Made by a program: the position numbers and the translations under genes. Below are positions 1 through 9,279 of a stretch of DNA of 64,000 nt, in pieces. The first letter of the stretch is position 1, and every line of letters starts with the position of its first letter. The DNA is from Acidobacteriota bacterium. Lineage in GTDB: Bacteria; Acidobacteriota; Vicinamibacteria; Marinacidobacterales; Marinacidobacteraceae. The stretch is taken from the NCBI GenBank assembly GCA_022826825.1, contig JAJDUD010000050.1:45984-109983 (forward strand). Reading direction: 5' to 3'. Under the pieces are notes generated by a model. That model was given only the letters and a program-made list of their open reading frames with translations, was not told the DNA's origin and made no database searches.

Positions 1-1
1 C

Positions 2-1261
2 CGGCGGGGGACCTCGGCGTACTTCCCCGAGCGGGTCGTGCCGATGCTGCCCGAAGCCCTGTCTTCCGGGATCTGCTCACTCTTCCCGGATGTGGACCGG
101 TTGGTCCAATCGGCGATCCTGCGCATCGGCCCCGACGGGCTGCTCCAGAGCGCCCGTTTCTCCCGCAGCGTGATCCGGAGCGCCGCCCGGCTGCCTTACG
201 AGGACGGAGCCCGTTTCCTGACCGGCGCCGCATCGGGGCCGATCCCGGAGGCGGTCCGGACGATGGGGCGCGCCGCCTCGCTCCTCGCCGGGGCGCGTAC
301 CGAACGGGGCGCCGTGGACCTCGATCTGCCCGAGCCGGTAGTGACCGCGGACGCGGACGGGAACCTGCTGGACGCCCGCTACGGCGAAAGAAACGATGCC
401 CACCGGCTGGTCGAAGACTTCATGCTGCTCGCCAACCAGGCGGTGGCCCAGCGGTTGCGCAGCAGCCGCACTCCGGCTCTTCACCGGGTGCACGAGGCTC
501 CCGACGAGTCGCGGGTCGATTCCTTTGAAGACCTCCTGGCCGGCTTCGGCGAACGGCTGCGCGTCTCCGGGGCACCGCTCCGTCCGGTCCACTGCGCCCG
601 TCTGCTTGCCCGCATCGAAGCCCGGCCCGAAGCGACCTTCCTGCGCCGCAAGCTACTCCGCGCGATGGCGAAGGCGGTCTATTCGCCGCGTGCCCAGGGT
701 CACTTTGCGCTCGCGCTGCCGGACTACACGCATTTCACCTCCCCGATCCGGCGGTATCCGGACCTCGTAGCGCATCGGGCGCTCGCCGCCGCGGAAGACG
801 GGTCATCCCGGGGTCCGGATTCCGAGAGGCTGCCGGCGCTCGCCGCGGCGTGCTCCAGGACCGAGCGGAACGCGGAGTCGGCGGAACGGATCCTGATCGA
901 ACGGCGCATCGCCCGGCTGCTTGCCGGCCGGCTCGGAGACACCTTTGCCGCCCGCGTGTCCGAGACCGGCCGCTTCGGTCTCGCGATCGAACTCGAAGAA
1001 ACCCCCGCCCGGGGAACCGTCCCGATGGCGCTGCTCACCGGCGGACGCTTCCGTTTCCATCGCCAGGACTACTCGCTCCGCTGCCCGGCGACCGGGCGGA
1101 GTTTCCGGATCGGGGACGCCATCGAAGCGCAGCTCGTCCGAGTGGACCCCCTGCGGGGCGACCTGGAGTTCGGACTGTCCGGGGAATTCGGCCGTGTTGC
1201 CCCGGCTACGGCGGGGAGGCGTGATCGGCGCCGGCGTTCTTCGAGACGTTCATCTCCGTGA
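2..1261 (+). CDS. RNase R/RNase II family 3'-5' exoribonuclease, 5' end cut by window
   Basis: This is the C-terminal ~419 residues of an RNB-family exoribonuclease, which degrades structured or unstructured RNA from the 3' end. The frame is open from base 2, so the gene begins outside the window. The visible part holds the RNB catalytic domain. It starts with TSAYFPERVVPMLPE and continues through SSGICSLFPDVDRL to YTHFTSPIRRYPDLVAHRAL, a block typical of the family. An S1-like RNA-binding segment follows near residues 300-390, then a short basic tail rich in Arg and Ser, as RNase R often has. The gene converges with the histidine kinase gene, and the two stops overlap by 56 bp. Whether it is RNase R or RNase II cannot be decided without the N-terminal half. 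Confidence 0.88.
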   Translation, partial: RRGTSAYFPERVVPMLPEALSSGICSLFPDVDRLVQSAILRIGPDGLLQSARFSRSVIRSAARLPYEDGARFLTGAASGPIPEAVRTMGRAASLLAGARTERGAVDLDLPEPVVTADADGNLLDARYGERNDAHRLVEDFMLLANQAVAQRLRSSRTPALHRVHEAPDESRVDSFEDLLAGFGERLRVSGAPLRPVHCARLLARIEARPEATFLRRKLLRAMAKAVYSPRAQGHFALALPDYTHFTSPIRRYPDLVAHRALAAAEDGSSRGPDSERLPALAAACSRTERNAESAERILIERRIARLLAGRLGDTFAARVSETGRFGLAIELEETPARGTVPMALLTGGRFRFHRQDYSLRCPATGRSFRIGDAIEAQLVRVDPLRGDLEFGLSGEFGRVAPATAGRRDRRRRSSRRSSP

Positions 1262-3146
1262 GCGGAAGCCCCGGAGGCGGCGCCGGCAGGATCACCGTGA
1301 ACTGTGATCCCTTCTTCGGAATGCTCTTGACTTCGATCCGGCCGCCCAGGACCTCGACCATGTGCCTTGCGATCGCCAGGCCGAGTCCAGTGCCGCCCAG
1401 CTTCCGCGAGCGGGCGGCGTCCACCCGGTAGAAACGCTCGAAGATTCGGGTCAGGTGGGCCTTCGGGATGCCCACCCCGTCGTCGATGACGGAAACAAGG
1501 AGCTCGCCGTTGCCGCGCGCCGTCCTGATCTCGACGCGCCCGTCCGCGGCCGAGTACCGGATGGCGTTGTCCACCAGGTTCTCCAGAATCTCGGTGAGCA
1601 GCGCCGGGTCCGTTTCGATCCGTGCCGCCTCCTCGGGAATGGTGGCCGCGAGCGTGCGTGCTTCCGCCTTCATCCGTGCCGATTCGAGCACCGGCTCGAC
1701 GACCGCCGTGATTCGGATCGGAACGGGCTTCGCCTCCAGCTTCCCGGCTTCGATCCGGGCGAGCCGCAGCAGGTCTTCCGTGAGGTGGGACAACCGGATG
1801 GCATGCTGCCGGATGATCCCGAGGAAGCGTTTTTGCTGCGGCGGGTCGTCCAGGTCGCCGTCCAGAAGCGTCTCCGAAAAACCGCGGATCGCGGTTAGCG
1901 GGGTCTTCAGTTCGTGGGAGAGGTTGGCCACGAAGTCACGCCGCACGCGCTCCAGCGCGTGAATCTGGGTCACGTCCATGAGGACCAGTACGGCGCCCGT
2001 CGGTTCCGACTTCGCGGAGCCGTTGGCGCCGGCCGGGGAGGGCAGGGACGTCTCGGGCTCCGCCGAGCGGATGGGCGCTGCACGGACCAGTACCTCGCGT
2101 TCGTTGAGCGAGATTTCCCGTTCCTCGGACTTGCCCCGCATCGCCGCCCGCACCATCTTGAGGAGACGCTTTTTTTCCAGGACGTGCCGCACATGCCGTC
2201 CCCGATAGTCCCGCCAGGACTCCCCCGGAAGCGAGAGCACCTCGCGAAAGGCGCCGTTCACGTACTGGATCCTCAAATCCTCATCGATGACGGCGACGCC
2301 TTCGGCCACGCTCGCCAGGATGGTCGCGCCCTGGTTCTTCTCCGCGGTCAGGGACTGGAAGCTGCGCTGCAGTTCCTTTGCCGTCTGGTTGAGAGAGGCG
2401 AGCAACTGGTCCAGTTCATCCATCTGGAGGGACGCGGTTTCCGGCGTGAAGTCGCCCCGCGCCACGCGCTCGGAAAAGCGACGCAGCCGGGCGATCCGCT
2501 CTCCCAGGCGGGCGGAGAAACCGAAGGACAGCACCGCCGCCACGATGAAGGCGAGGGCGGTCACCACGATCACGGGAGTGAGGATGGCCCGTACGGTTTC
2601 CTCGATCTGAACGACGGGTTCGGACACGCGCAGCACGGTGTCTTCGCTCCATGGCAGCCGGACGGCTACGTAGGTGAGTTCCTCGCCGCGGGTATCGCTG
2701 AAACGCTGGGAGCGCCCGTAACCGCCCGTGAAGGCCGCGCTGATCTCCGGGCGGTCCCGGTGGTTGTCCATCGCGCGCGCATCGTCGTGCGAGTCGGCGA
2801 GGACGGTCCCGTCCCGGGCGATGACGGTCACGCGGCGCTCCTGTCGCGTCGGGGTAGGCCCGTCCGCGTCGTTCTCGAAGGAGGACAGCGCCATCGCCCA
2901 ACGCCGGAGGGCTTCACCGGAGCGATCCACCGGAGGGTTCCGGAGTGCGATTTCGGCCACTCCATCCAGATCGGCGAAGGTCGAGGCCAGGGCGCTGTCT
3001 CGAACGACCCGCGCGGTGGTGGCGAGCACGGCAAAGAGCGCGGCGAGCGCCACCAGCAGGCTGGCGGCGGTCAGCCGCATCGCGAGCCGCGACGGGCGGC
3101 GAAAGCGCCGGCGCGCTGCCGTTTCTTCGGTCGTCGTGCGGGTCAA
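1206..3146 (-). CDS. phoR: PhoR-type membrane sensor histidine kinase
   Basis: This 646-residue sensor kinase has a membrane segment near residues 24-46, a periplasmic region of ~140 residues and a second membrane segment near 190-212. HAMP and PAS domains follow. The HisKA H-box is VANLSHELKTPLTAIRGF, with its phosphorylatable His near residue 411. The ATPase domain shows the N-box (LVDNAIRY), G1 (DDGVGIP), F-box (FERFYRVD) and G2 (GGTGLGLAIAR). Its ATG overlaps the response-regulator stop by 4 bp, so the two are co-translated. HAMP-PAS-HisKA architecture beside a PhoB-type regulator is typical of PhoR. Compared with E. coli PhoR it has a larger periplasmic domain, as in many non-enteric PhoR proteins. 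The ligand or partner (PstSCAB-PhoU) is not encoded here. Confidence 0.88.
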   Translation of the reverse strand: MTRTTTEETAARRRFRRPSRLAMRLTAASLLVALAALFAVLATTARVVRDSALASTFADLDGVAEIALRNPPVDRSGEALRRWAMALSSFENDADGPTPTRQERRVTVIARDGTVLADSHDDARAMDNHRDRPEISAAFTGGYGRSQRFSDTRGEELTYVAVRLPWSEDTVLRVSEPVVQIEETVRAILTPVIVVTALAFIVAAVLSFGFSARLGERIARLRRFSERVARGDFTPETASLQMDELDQLLASLNQTAKELQRSFQSLTAEKNQGATILASVAEGVAVIDEDLRIQYVNGAFREVLSLPGESWRDYRGRHVRHVLEKKRLLKMVRAAMRGKSEEREISLNEREVLVRAAPIRSAEPETSLPSPAGANGSAKSEPTGAVLVLMDVTQIHALERVRRDFVANLSHELKTPLTAIRGFSETLLDGDLDDPPQQKRFLGIIRQHAIRLSHLTEDLLRLARIEAGKLEAKPVPIRITAVVEPVLESARMKAEARTLAATIPEEAARIETDPALLTEILENLVDNAIRYSAADGRVEIRTARGNGELLVSVIDDGVGIPKAHLTRIFERFYRVDAARSRKLGGTGLGLAIARHMVEVLGGRIEVKSIPKKGSQFTVILPAPPPGLPLTEMNVSKNAGADHASPP

Positions 3147-3850
3147 GACGGGGGCTCGAAGCGATACCCGGCGCCCCGAACCGTCTTCAGGAGCGAGGGG
3201 TTCCCCGAAACGTCAACCTTCTGCCGCAGGCGGCGCACATAGACATCCACGCTGCGGAGCGTGATGTATTTCTCGCGCCCCCACACGCGATCGAGCAGGT
3301 GTTCGCGGGAGAAGACGCGCTGCGGATGGGATGCCAGATAGTGGAGCAACTTGAATTCGAGATGGGTTACCGGAAGATCCTGGCCGCCGCGCCGTACCCG
3401 GTGCGAAGCCGGGTCGATCGAAAGATCGCCGAATTCGAGTGTTGCGTCTGCTTCCGCCGAAGGGGCCGGCGCTTGCGGATGCCCGACCCTCCGCAGTACC
3501 GCTCCGACTCGCGCGACCAACTCCCGGGGACTGAACGGCTTCTTGATGTAGTCGTCGGCCCCGAGTTCGATGCCGGCGATCACGTCAGCCTCTTCGCTCC
3601 GCGCCGTCAGCATGATGACCGGGAGGTTCTGGGTTTCGAAGTTCTTCCGGAGGCGCCGACATACCTCGAAGCCGCTGATTTCGGGCAACATCAGATCGAG
3701 AATCACCAGGTCCGGCCGCTCCCGCCGCAACTCGGACAAACCCTCGGAGCCGGTGCCGGCCGAGGTCACGCGATACGACTCGCGCTCCAGGTTGTAGCGG
3801 AGCAACTCGACGAGGTCCGGATCGTCCTCGATGACCAGGATGTGTTTCAT
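3143..3850 (-). CDS. phoB: PhoB-type response regulator, OmpR family
   Basis: This 235-residue protein has an N-terminal receiver domain and a C-terminal winged helix. The receiver shows the acidic pocket (IEDDPD), the phosphoacceptor Asp in LVILDLMLP and the Lys in YIKKPFSPREL. The winged helix shows SVDVYVRRLRQKV near the C-terminus. I chose the ATG at 3850 (MKHILVIEDD), because a longer frame from 3919 would add a 23-residue extension not seen in the family. A TACGAT box lies 12 nt upstream of this ATG. The protein probably switches on phosphate-starvation genes after phosphorylation by the kinase encoded next to it. The nearby porin-like gene, TonB receptor and exopolyphosphatase support that role. 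The pheA gene is divergent, with a 49-bp shared promoter region. Confidence 0.9.
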   Translation of the reverse strand: MKHILVIEDDPDLVELLRYNLERESYRVTSAGTGSEGLSELRRERPDLVILDLMLPEISGFEVCRRLRKNFETQNLPVIMLTARSEEADVIAGIELGADDYIKKPFSPRELVARVGAVLRRVGHPQAPAPSAEADATLEFGDLSIDPASHRVRRGGQDLPVTHLEFKLLHYLASHPQRVFSREHLLDRVWGREKYITLRSVDVYVRRLRQKVDVSGNPSLLKTVRGAGYRFEPPS

Positions 3851-3883
3851 GGTCGGACGGAAATCGTACACACAGTCCGCGGG

Positions 3884-3889
3884 TAAGCT
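3884..3889 (+). promoter_or_regulatory. -10-like box for pheA
   Basis: TAAGCT lies 10 nt upstream of the GTG start of pheA, and no Shine-Dalgarno sequence is visible in between. The spacing fits a leaderless transcript, as for several other genes in the window. Confidence 0.35.
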
Positions 3890-3899
3890 CCCGGAATCA

Positions 3900-4739
3900 G
3901 TGACCGACCCGAAGATCACATTCCAGGGCTATCCGGGCTCCTATTCCGACCTCGCCTGCCGCGAGCGGTATCCGGATCATGAGCCGGTGGCTTGCGAAGG
4001 CTTTGAGGAGGCGTTCGCGGCAGTCGCGGAGGGAAGCGCGGAACTCGCGATGATCCCCATCGAGAATTCGGTTGCCGGTCGCGTGGCGGACATTCATCAC
4101 CTGCTGCCCGAGTCCCGTCTGCAAATCGTCGGCGAAGCCTTTCAGCGGGTACGGCATCAGCTCCTCGGGTTGCCCGGCGCCCGGCTCGGCGCAGTCCGGA
4201 CCGTCCACAGTCACCCGCACGCGCTCGCCCAGTGCCGACAGTTCATCAGCAGCCGACGCCTCCGGCCGGTCGCGGAAACGGATACCGCGGGGTCCGCGAT
4301 CCTGGTTGCGGGAAGCGGAGACCCCTCCAAGGCGGCCATCGCTTCGGCGCTCGCCGCGGGGATTCACGGGCTCTCGGTTCTCGCACCGGACATCGCGGAC
4401 GCCTCGCGAAACGTCACCCGGTTCCTCGTCATGGCCCGAGAACCCGTACCGGTGCCTCGCGACGTGGCCGCAATCACCACGTTCGTGTTCCAGGTCCGCA
4501 ACCTCCCGGGAGCGCTCTACAAGGCGCTCGGCGGCTTCGCGACCAATGGAGTGAACATGCAAAAGCTCGAAAGCTACATGCTGGACGGCTCGTTCACCTC
4601 GACGCAGTTCTACTGTGACGTGGCTGGCCACCCCGAGCATTCCGCGGTGGCGAAGGCGCTCGAAGAACTGCGCTTCTTTTCCCGGTCGGTGAGGATCCTG
4701 GGGGTCTATCCGGCGGATCCGATACGCGACCGCCACTGA
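3900..4739 (+). CDS. pheA: prephenate dehydratase
   Basis: This 279-residue enzyme converts prephenate to phenylpyruvate in phenylalanine synthesis. It is a stand-alone dehydratase with no chorismate mutase domain. The N-terminal catalytic domain begins ITFQGYPGSYSDLACRE and contains the family hallmark TRF (NVTRFLVM) near residue 180. A C-terminal ACT domain (GALYKALGGFATNGVNMQKL) probably binds phenylalanine for feedback inhibition. The usual ESRP motif reads ESYM here, as in many alpha-proteobacterial-type PheA proteins. I chose GTG at 3900 because the homologous region begins right after it. The open frame starting at 3831 runs into the divergent phoB gene. Confidence 0.9.
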   Translation: MTDPKITFQGYPGSYSDLACRERYPDHEPVACEGFEEAFAAVAEGSAELAMIPIENSVAGRVADIHHLLPESRLQIVGEAFQRVRHQLLGLPGARLGAVRTVHSHPHALAQCRQFISSRRLRPVAETDTAGSAILVAGSGDPSKAAIASALAAGIHGLSVLAPDIADASRNVTRFLVMAREPVPVPRDVAAITTFVFQVRNLPGALYKALGGFATNGVNMQKLESYMLDGSFTSTQFYCDVAGHPEHSAVAKALEELRFFSRSVRILGVYPADPIRDRH

Positions 4740-4914
4740 CCGGCCGGGTCCCTTTGGGTTTCGGCCGTGTTACTGGTTTGCGAACGGCGTCACCAAGAGG
4801 AAATCGAAATTCACAATCGATTCATTGTTTGTTCGCCAATATTCATCGGATCGTGACGTTGGTGTCAGTAATCGTTCAATCTGATTTAACGCCTGAGAAA
4901 CAAACTTCCATGGC
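4740..4914 (+). promoter_or_regulatory. AT-rich promoter region of porin gene with 11-bp-phased repeats
   Basis: This spacer is clearly richer in A+T than its surroundings. From 4840 to 4879 it carries four 7-mers starting every 11 bp: TATTCAT, TCGTGAC, GTGTCAG and CGTTCAA. A PhoB dimer binds direct repeats of CTGTCAT-like 7-mers with the same 11-bp period, so this may be a Pho box array driving the barrel gene. The individual matches are weak. The phoB neighbourhood and the exact phasing are the main support. Confidence 0.35.
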
Positions 4915-6159
4915 ATGCGGGAGTTGTGTTCTTCGGGGCAGTTCGGCCGCTCTCGCGGTCCGATTTGGTCCCAGTGTCTGGCGCTGCGACGCGGATCGTT
5001 GTTCCGCTCGCGCTTTTTGTGGTTGACGCTGTGGGCGGTGGCCGGAACGGCTGTTGCCGGTGGAGCGTCCGCCCGGGCTGCGCAGGAAGAGCCCGCGCAG
5101 GATTCCGTGCAGGCGAGGTTGGCGGCGCAGATGGCAGCCGTTAGGCCCCTCCCGGGTGAGGGACAGCTCGCGGCAGAGGGAGCGGGCGACGAAGCGGAGG
5201 GGACCGCTGACGCCGAGGAGCGCGAGGCCGATGAAGGCGTGGGAGGCGCCGATTCCGAGGCTGCGCAGAGCGGCGCCGGCGCAGCCCCGTTCGTCGACAT
5301 GAATGTCCGGTTCCGCGGCCGGGTACTCGACGAGGCCGGGGATCTCGGTGACCCTTCGATCAGCAGTTTCTCCCTCTGGAGCAAGACGAAGATCGGGAAC
5401 CGGATCGTCACCAACGTCACCTATGACCTCGGCAAGACCCGGATGCACGACTTCTGGGCGCAGTTCGACGTGGGCGGCGGGTTTCAGATCCGGGCGGGCC
5501 GTAGCTCGCTCGCCTGGTTCGGTGAATTCACCGAGTCGTCGCATTCCCGCCAGACGATCCAGGCGGCCGTCGGCACCAGGCTGACCCGGTCACGGGAAAG
5601 CGGCGTCTTCATGTTCTATGACCGCGGGGCCTACAACGCGCGCCTCCACGTGGTGCAGGGCAGCGGGTACGAAGCGGAAGACAACTCGCAAAAGGACGTG
5701 CTGGGGAGCGTCGGCCGCACCTTCGATATCGCGGGAGCCGCCGTGCTGCTCGACGTCGGCCACTACGAGGGTCGGGACGGCCCCGACGACGCCCTCATTC
5801 CGCGGCGTCAGACCGGCTTCTACGTGGAAGGCGAACTTGACGGCAGCCGCGACTTTCGGGGCGCGGCCTTCCGCCGGGAGCAATTCGGGCGGGAACACTT
5901 CGGCGGATTCGCCCGATTTCGCCAGCGGTTCCCCGAGGGCATCTGGGCCCACGGGGAATTCGGAATGGAAACGAACCACGGTCCGCTGGAGGCCCCCGGC
6001 CATTCCAGCTACCTCACCGCCGGCACCCGGTACGAACTCCCGTGGAATATGACGCACCTGTCCGCCGATTACCGCTACCGTTTCGGTGCGGTGGCCGACC
6101 ACGAGCTGCTACTCCTCTTCCAGTGGCTCTTCGACTTCCAGAACCCCCGGCGTAACTGA
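4915..6159 (+). CDS. outer-membrane beta-barrel protein, phosphate-porin-like
   Basis: This 414-residue protein has a signal peptide (hydrophobic core FLWLTLWAVAGTAVAGG, cleavage after ASARA). A ~60-residue acidic, Glu/Ala-rich linker follows, then a barrel of alternating strands that starts near FVDMNVRFRGRV and ends LLLFQWLFDFQNPRRN. The strand pattern and positions beside phoBR suggest an OprO/OprP-like anion porin, but no diagnostic motif was seen. The first 28 residues are an unusually long n-region. TTG at 4999 (LFRSRFLWL) could be the real start. A hairpin pair follows the stop. The upstream spacer holds 11-bp-phased repeats that may bind PhoB. The beta-barrel call is firm, and the substrate is inference. 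Confidence 0.6.
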   Translation: MRELCSSGQFGRSRGPIWSQCLALRRGSLFRSRFLWLTLWAVAGTAVAGGASARAAQEEPAQDSVQARLAAQMAAVRPLPGEGQLAAEGAGDEAEGTADAEEREADEGVGGADSEAAQSGAGAAPFVDMNVRFRGRVLDEAGDLGDPSISSFSLWSKTKIGNRIVTNVTYDLGKTRMHDFWAQFDVGGGFQIRAGRSSLAWFGEFTESSHSRQTIQAAVGTRLTRSRESGVFMFYDRGAYNARLHVVQGSGYEAEDNSQKDVLGSVGRTFDIAGAAVLLDVGHYEGRDGPDDALIPRRQTGFYVEGELDGSRDFRGAAFRREQFGREHFGGFARFRQRFPEGIWAHGEFGMETNHGPLEAPGHSSYLTAGTRYELPWNMTHLSADYRYRFGAVADHELLLLFQWLFDFQNPRRN

Positions 6160-6164
6160 CGCGC

Positions 6165-6203
6165 GCCGGGCCTTCGGCCGGCACCGTCGTCCGCGGGACG
6201 ACG
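6165..6203 (+). repeat. solo end of palindromic repeat family A, possible terminator
   Basis: Two adjacent hairpins follow the porin stop codon. One is GGCC-TTC-GGCC extended by a bulged GCC/GGC. The other is CGTCGTCC-GCG-GGACGACG, with an 8-bp perfect stem. They are arranged like one end of the larger family A element. There is no T-run, so any terminator function is inferred from position. Confidence 0.5.
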
Positions 6204-6252
6204 GAACGAGCGCCCGGCATGGCGCGCCGGTGCGCAGGTTCCCGCGGGACCG

Positions 6253-6281
6253 GCGTCACCGTCGGTTCATCGCCGGTTCAT
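6253..6281 (+). promoter_or_regulatory. candidate Pho box upstream of TonB receptor gene
   Basis: Three 7-mers begin exactly 11 bp apart: GCGTCAC, GGTTCAT and GGTTCAT, separated by CGTC and CGCC. The two perfect GGTTCAT copies, with the 7+4 layout known for PhoB sites, make this the better of the two plus-strand candidates. It lies 79 bp upstream of the chosen ATG. Confidence 0.45.
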
Positions 6282-6360
6282 TCCCCGTTGCGGGATTTTG
6301 CGGCGAAGTTTTTGCGCGCTTCAAGCCGGGGCAACACGGGATTCCGACAATCCCGCCCCG

Positions 6361-9183
6361 ATGTCAGAGCCGCATGCCTGTACCTGGGACGGCACCAGCC
6401 GTCCCGCCCCGCTGAAGCGTTTCTTGGGCAGCGACCCGCGCCGGTTGCACCTCCAGGCGGCATTCCTGAGCCTTCTGCTTGCATTGCTGCTGGTCCCCGG
6501 GGCCGCCGCGCAGGACGACAACGGCCAGGTGGCCGGGGTGGTCCGCGACAGCTTCAACGCCATGACGCTTCCGGGCGCCCCGGTCACGGTGGTGGCCACG
6601 AACGAGGTGGTCTACTCGGAGCTCGACGGCGCGTTCTCGCTGTCCCTCCCGGCGGGGTCCCACGAGATCCGGGTGAGCTTCTCCGGGTACGAGGAGGTCG
6701 TCGTTTCGGTGGACGTCCAGGCCGGCGCCACCACCCGGGTGGACGTCGCGCTCACCATGGAGCGCTTCGCGGAAGAGGTGGTGGTGACCGGCGAGGCGAT
6801 CGAGCCCGAACTCTTCACCGCCGAGGCCCAGCTCGTCGAGCGGCAGAGGGCGGCCACCATCACCGACAACCTCGCGTCGGAAGAGATGAAGGAGAACGCG
6901 GACTCGAACGCCGCCTCCGCCATGAAGCGGGTCACCGGGCTCACCGTGGTGGACAACCAGTACGTGTTCGTGCGCGGGCTGGGCGAGCGCTACTCGAACA
7001 CCACCCTGAACGGGGCGGTGCTACCCACCACCGAGCCCGACAAGCGGGTGGTCCCGCTGGATCTGTTCCCGACCGGGCTGATCGAGAGCGTCTCGGTCAT
7101 CAAGTCCTACCTGCCGGACAAACCGGCCGACTTCTCCGGGGGGCTCGTGGAGATCGACCCGCTCTCGTTCCCGACCGAGCCGGTGATCAACGTCTCGATC
7201 TCCCAGGGCTACAACACGAACACCACCTTCAAGGATGGGCTCACCTACGCGGGCGGCGGCCGGGACTGGCTCGGCTTCGACGACGGCACCCGAAGCCTCC
7301 CCTCGGCGATTCCGGACTCCAAGGTGGTCCGCACCAGCCGGTTCACGAGCGCGGGGTTCACCCCCGCCGAGCTCGAGACGATGGGCGAGGCGTTCGCGAA
7401 CGTGTGGTCTCCGGAGACCGCGCGGGTCGGCCAGAGCCAGTCCTACAGTTTCGTGGCCGGGAACAGTTGGGACCGGCTCGGCGCCATCATGAGCGTCACC
7501 TGGTCCGAGAGCCACCAGACACAGCAGGAGGATCAGACGTTCTTCTCGGTGTCGGGCGGCGAGATCGACATCCAGAACGACTACGACTTCGACCTCACGA
7601 CCTCGAAGACCTCGACGGGAGTCGTAGGCAACCTGGCCTACAAGTTCTCGGGCAACCACCGGCTCGCGCTCGAGAACTTCTACACCCACAACTCGAAGAA
7701 CGAAGCGCGCACCTTCGAGGGCTACAACAGCGACGTCGGGGCGGACATCCGGAACACCCGTCTCTTCTGGGTCGAGGAGGGCATCCTGTCCTCCCGGCTT
7801 TCGGGCGAGCACCTGTTCGCGGCGCTCGCGAACAGCCAGTTGGAGTGGAACGCGACGCTCTCCCGGGCGACGCGGGACGAGCCCGACCTCCGGGAGACGC
7901 TCTACGAGTTCAACTCGTTCACCGGCGAGTTCGCGCTCGCCGACGAGTCGCAGAGCGGGTTCCGGATGTTCAACGACCTCGACGACGAGGTCGTCGAACT
8001 CGGCGCCGACTGGAGCGTTTTCTTCACGCAGTGGGACGGACTCCCGGGGATGCTGAAGGCGGGCCCGCGGACGACCATGCGGGAGCGGGACTTCAGTTCG
8101 CGGCGGTTCCGGATGACGCCGCGGGTGGCCGGTCTGGTGGACGTCACCCAGACGCCGGAGCAGATCTTCACCCCGGCGAACATCGGGCAGGCCTACGAAC
8201 TCCGGGAGGAGACCCGGCCGACGGACACCTACCGCGCCGAGCAGACGGTGCAGGCGTTTTACGCCATGACCGACCTGCCCCTCAGCCGGACCCTCCGGAT
8301 CATCGGCGGGGCGCGGGTGGAGCGTTCCGAACAGGTCGTGGACACCTTCGACCCGTTCTCCACGGTCGGGGAGACCATCACCGCCACCCTCAACGACACC
8401 GACGTGCTGCCGGGCGTGAACGCGGTGCTGGCGCTGTCGGATCGGACCAACCTGCGCGCGGGCTACAGCCACACCGTGAACCGGCCGGAGTTCCGGGAAC
8501 TGGCGCCCTTCGAGTTCACCGACGTGGTGGGGGGACGCGCGGTGGTCGGCAACCCGGAACTCAAACGGGCGCTCATCCGGAACGTGGACGTGCGGATCGA
8601 GACCTTCCCCGGCGCCGGTGAAGTGCTGGCGATCAGCGGCTTCTACAAGGACTTCACGAACCCCATCGAACGGATCGTGCAGCCGACCGCCCAGCTTCGC
8701 ACCTCCTACACGAACGCGCTCGGCGCCACCAACGCGGGGGTGGAGTTCGAAGCGCGGCGGCGGTTCGGCCGGCTCACCGGTTCCGCCAACTACACCTACG
8801 TGAACTCCCAGATCGAGCTGGAGCAGGTGGCAGGACAGGTCCAGACGAGCCTGGACCGGCCCCTCGCCGGCCAGTCGGCCAACGTCTTCAACCTGAGTGT
8901 GGACGTGGATCTGCCCGAGATCGCGGGCAGCTTCCGCGTTCTCTACAACTACTTCGACGACCGCATCGTGGACGTGGGCTCGCTCGGCCTCCCGGACATC
9001 TACGAGGAGGGCCGCGGCATCCTCGACGCGGTCTTCACGAAGCGGTTCGCGTCGTGGAGCCTCCGCGCCGCGTTCGACAACCTGCTCGATTCGCAGCACC
9101 GGTTCACCCAGGGCGGCGAGCTCCAGCGCGTCTTCAGCCTGGGACGGTCGTTCTCCCTCTCCATGTCCTACGCGGTCCGCTGA
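6361..9183 (+). CDS. TonB-dependent outer-membrane receptor with carboxypeptidase-regulatory domain
   Basis: This 940-residue receptor has a signal segment (FLSLLLALLLVPGAAAQ) and a CarboxypepD_reg-like Ig-fold domain (QVAGVVRDSFNAMTLPGAP). A TonB-box-like stretch (EEVVVTGE), a plug with VRGLGERYSNTTLNGA, and a long barrel follow. Receptors of this type import large or scarce ligands using TonB/ExbBD energy, and those genes are not in this window. The downstream lipoprotein genes probably encode surface partners. I chose ATG 6361, with GACAAT 9 nt before it. A TTG at 6298 would add 21 residues. The barrel ends SLSMSYAVR rather than in an aromatic residue. Phosphate or phosphorylated-ligand uptake is only suggested by the upstream repeats and phoBR. 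Confidence 0.88.
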   Translation: MSEPHACTWDGTSRPAPLKRFLGSDPRRLHLQAAFLSLLLALLLVPGAAAQDDNGQVAGVVRDSFNAMTLPGAPVTVVATNEVVYSELDGAFSLSLPAGSHEIRVSFSGYEEVVVSVDVQAGATTRVDVALTMERFAEEVVVTGEAIEPELFTAEAQLVERQRAATITDNLASEEMKENADSNAASAMKRVTGLTVVDNQYVFVRGLGERYSNTTLNGAVLPTTEPDKRVVPLDLFPTGLIESVSVIKSYLPDKPADFSGGLVEIDPLSFPTEPVINVSISQGYNTNTTFKDGLTYAGGGRDWLGFDDGTRSLPSAIPDSKVVRTSRFTSAGFTPAELETMGEAFANVWSPETARVGQSQSYSFVAGNSWDRLGAIMSVTWSESHQTQQEDQTFFSVSGGEIDIQNDYDFDLTTSKTSTGVVGNLAYKFSGNHRLALENFYTHNSKNEARTFEGYNSDVGADIRNTRLFWVEEGILSSRLSGEHLFAALANSQLEWNATLSRATRDEPDLRETLYEFNSFTGEFALADESQSGFRMFNDLDDEVVELGADWSVFFTQWDGLPGMLKAGPRTTMRERDFSSRRFRMTPRVAGLVDVTQTPEQIFTPANIGQAYELREETRPTDTYRAEQTVQAFYAMTDLPLSRTLRIIGGARVERSEQVVDTFDPFSTVGETITATLNDTDVLPGVNAVLALSDRTNLRAGYSHTVNRPEFRELAPFEFTDVVGGRAVVGNPELKRALIRNVDVRIETFPGAGEVLAISGFYKDFTNPIERIVQPTAQLRTSYTNALGATNAGVEFEARRRFGRLTGSANYTYVNSQIELEQVAGQVQTSLDRPLAGQSANVFNLSVDVDLPEIAGSFRVLYNYFDDRIVDVGSLGLPDIYEEGRGILDAVFTKRFASWSLRAAFDNLLDSQHRFTQGGELQRVFSLGRSFSLSMSYAVR

Positions 9184-9263
9184 CCGCCCCCCAGTCAGAC
9201 AAACCCGGTTCCCGTTCGGCAGGCAGGACACCGCCGAACGAGGGACTCACGCGCAAGCACACC

Positions 9264-9272
9264 GGAAGGAGG
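9264..9272 (+). promoter_or_regulatory. strong ribosome binding site
   Basis: GGAAGGAGG sits 7 nt before the ATG of the following lipoprotein gene. It is one of the few strong Shine-Dalgarno sequences in the window and fixes the start at 9280. Confidence 0.75.
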
Positions 9273-9279
9273 CTTCCCC

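Noticed and set aside
1362..3242. Plus-strand frames inside the phoR gene
   Set aside because: Composition and motifs support the minus-strand kinase only.
6298..6360. TTG start of the TonB receptor
   Set aside because: It gives a long non-signal leader, and ATG 6361 with GACAAT 9 nt upstream fits better, though this is not proven.
7021..9231. 736-residue frame antisense to the TonB receptor
   Set aside because: High GC keeps it open. The receptor frame has clear family motifs, and the antisense has none.
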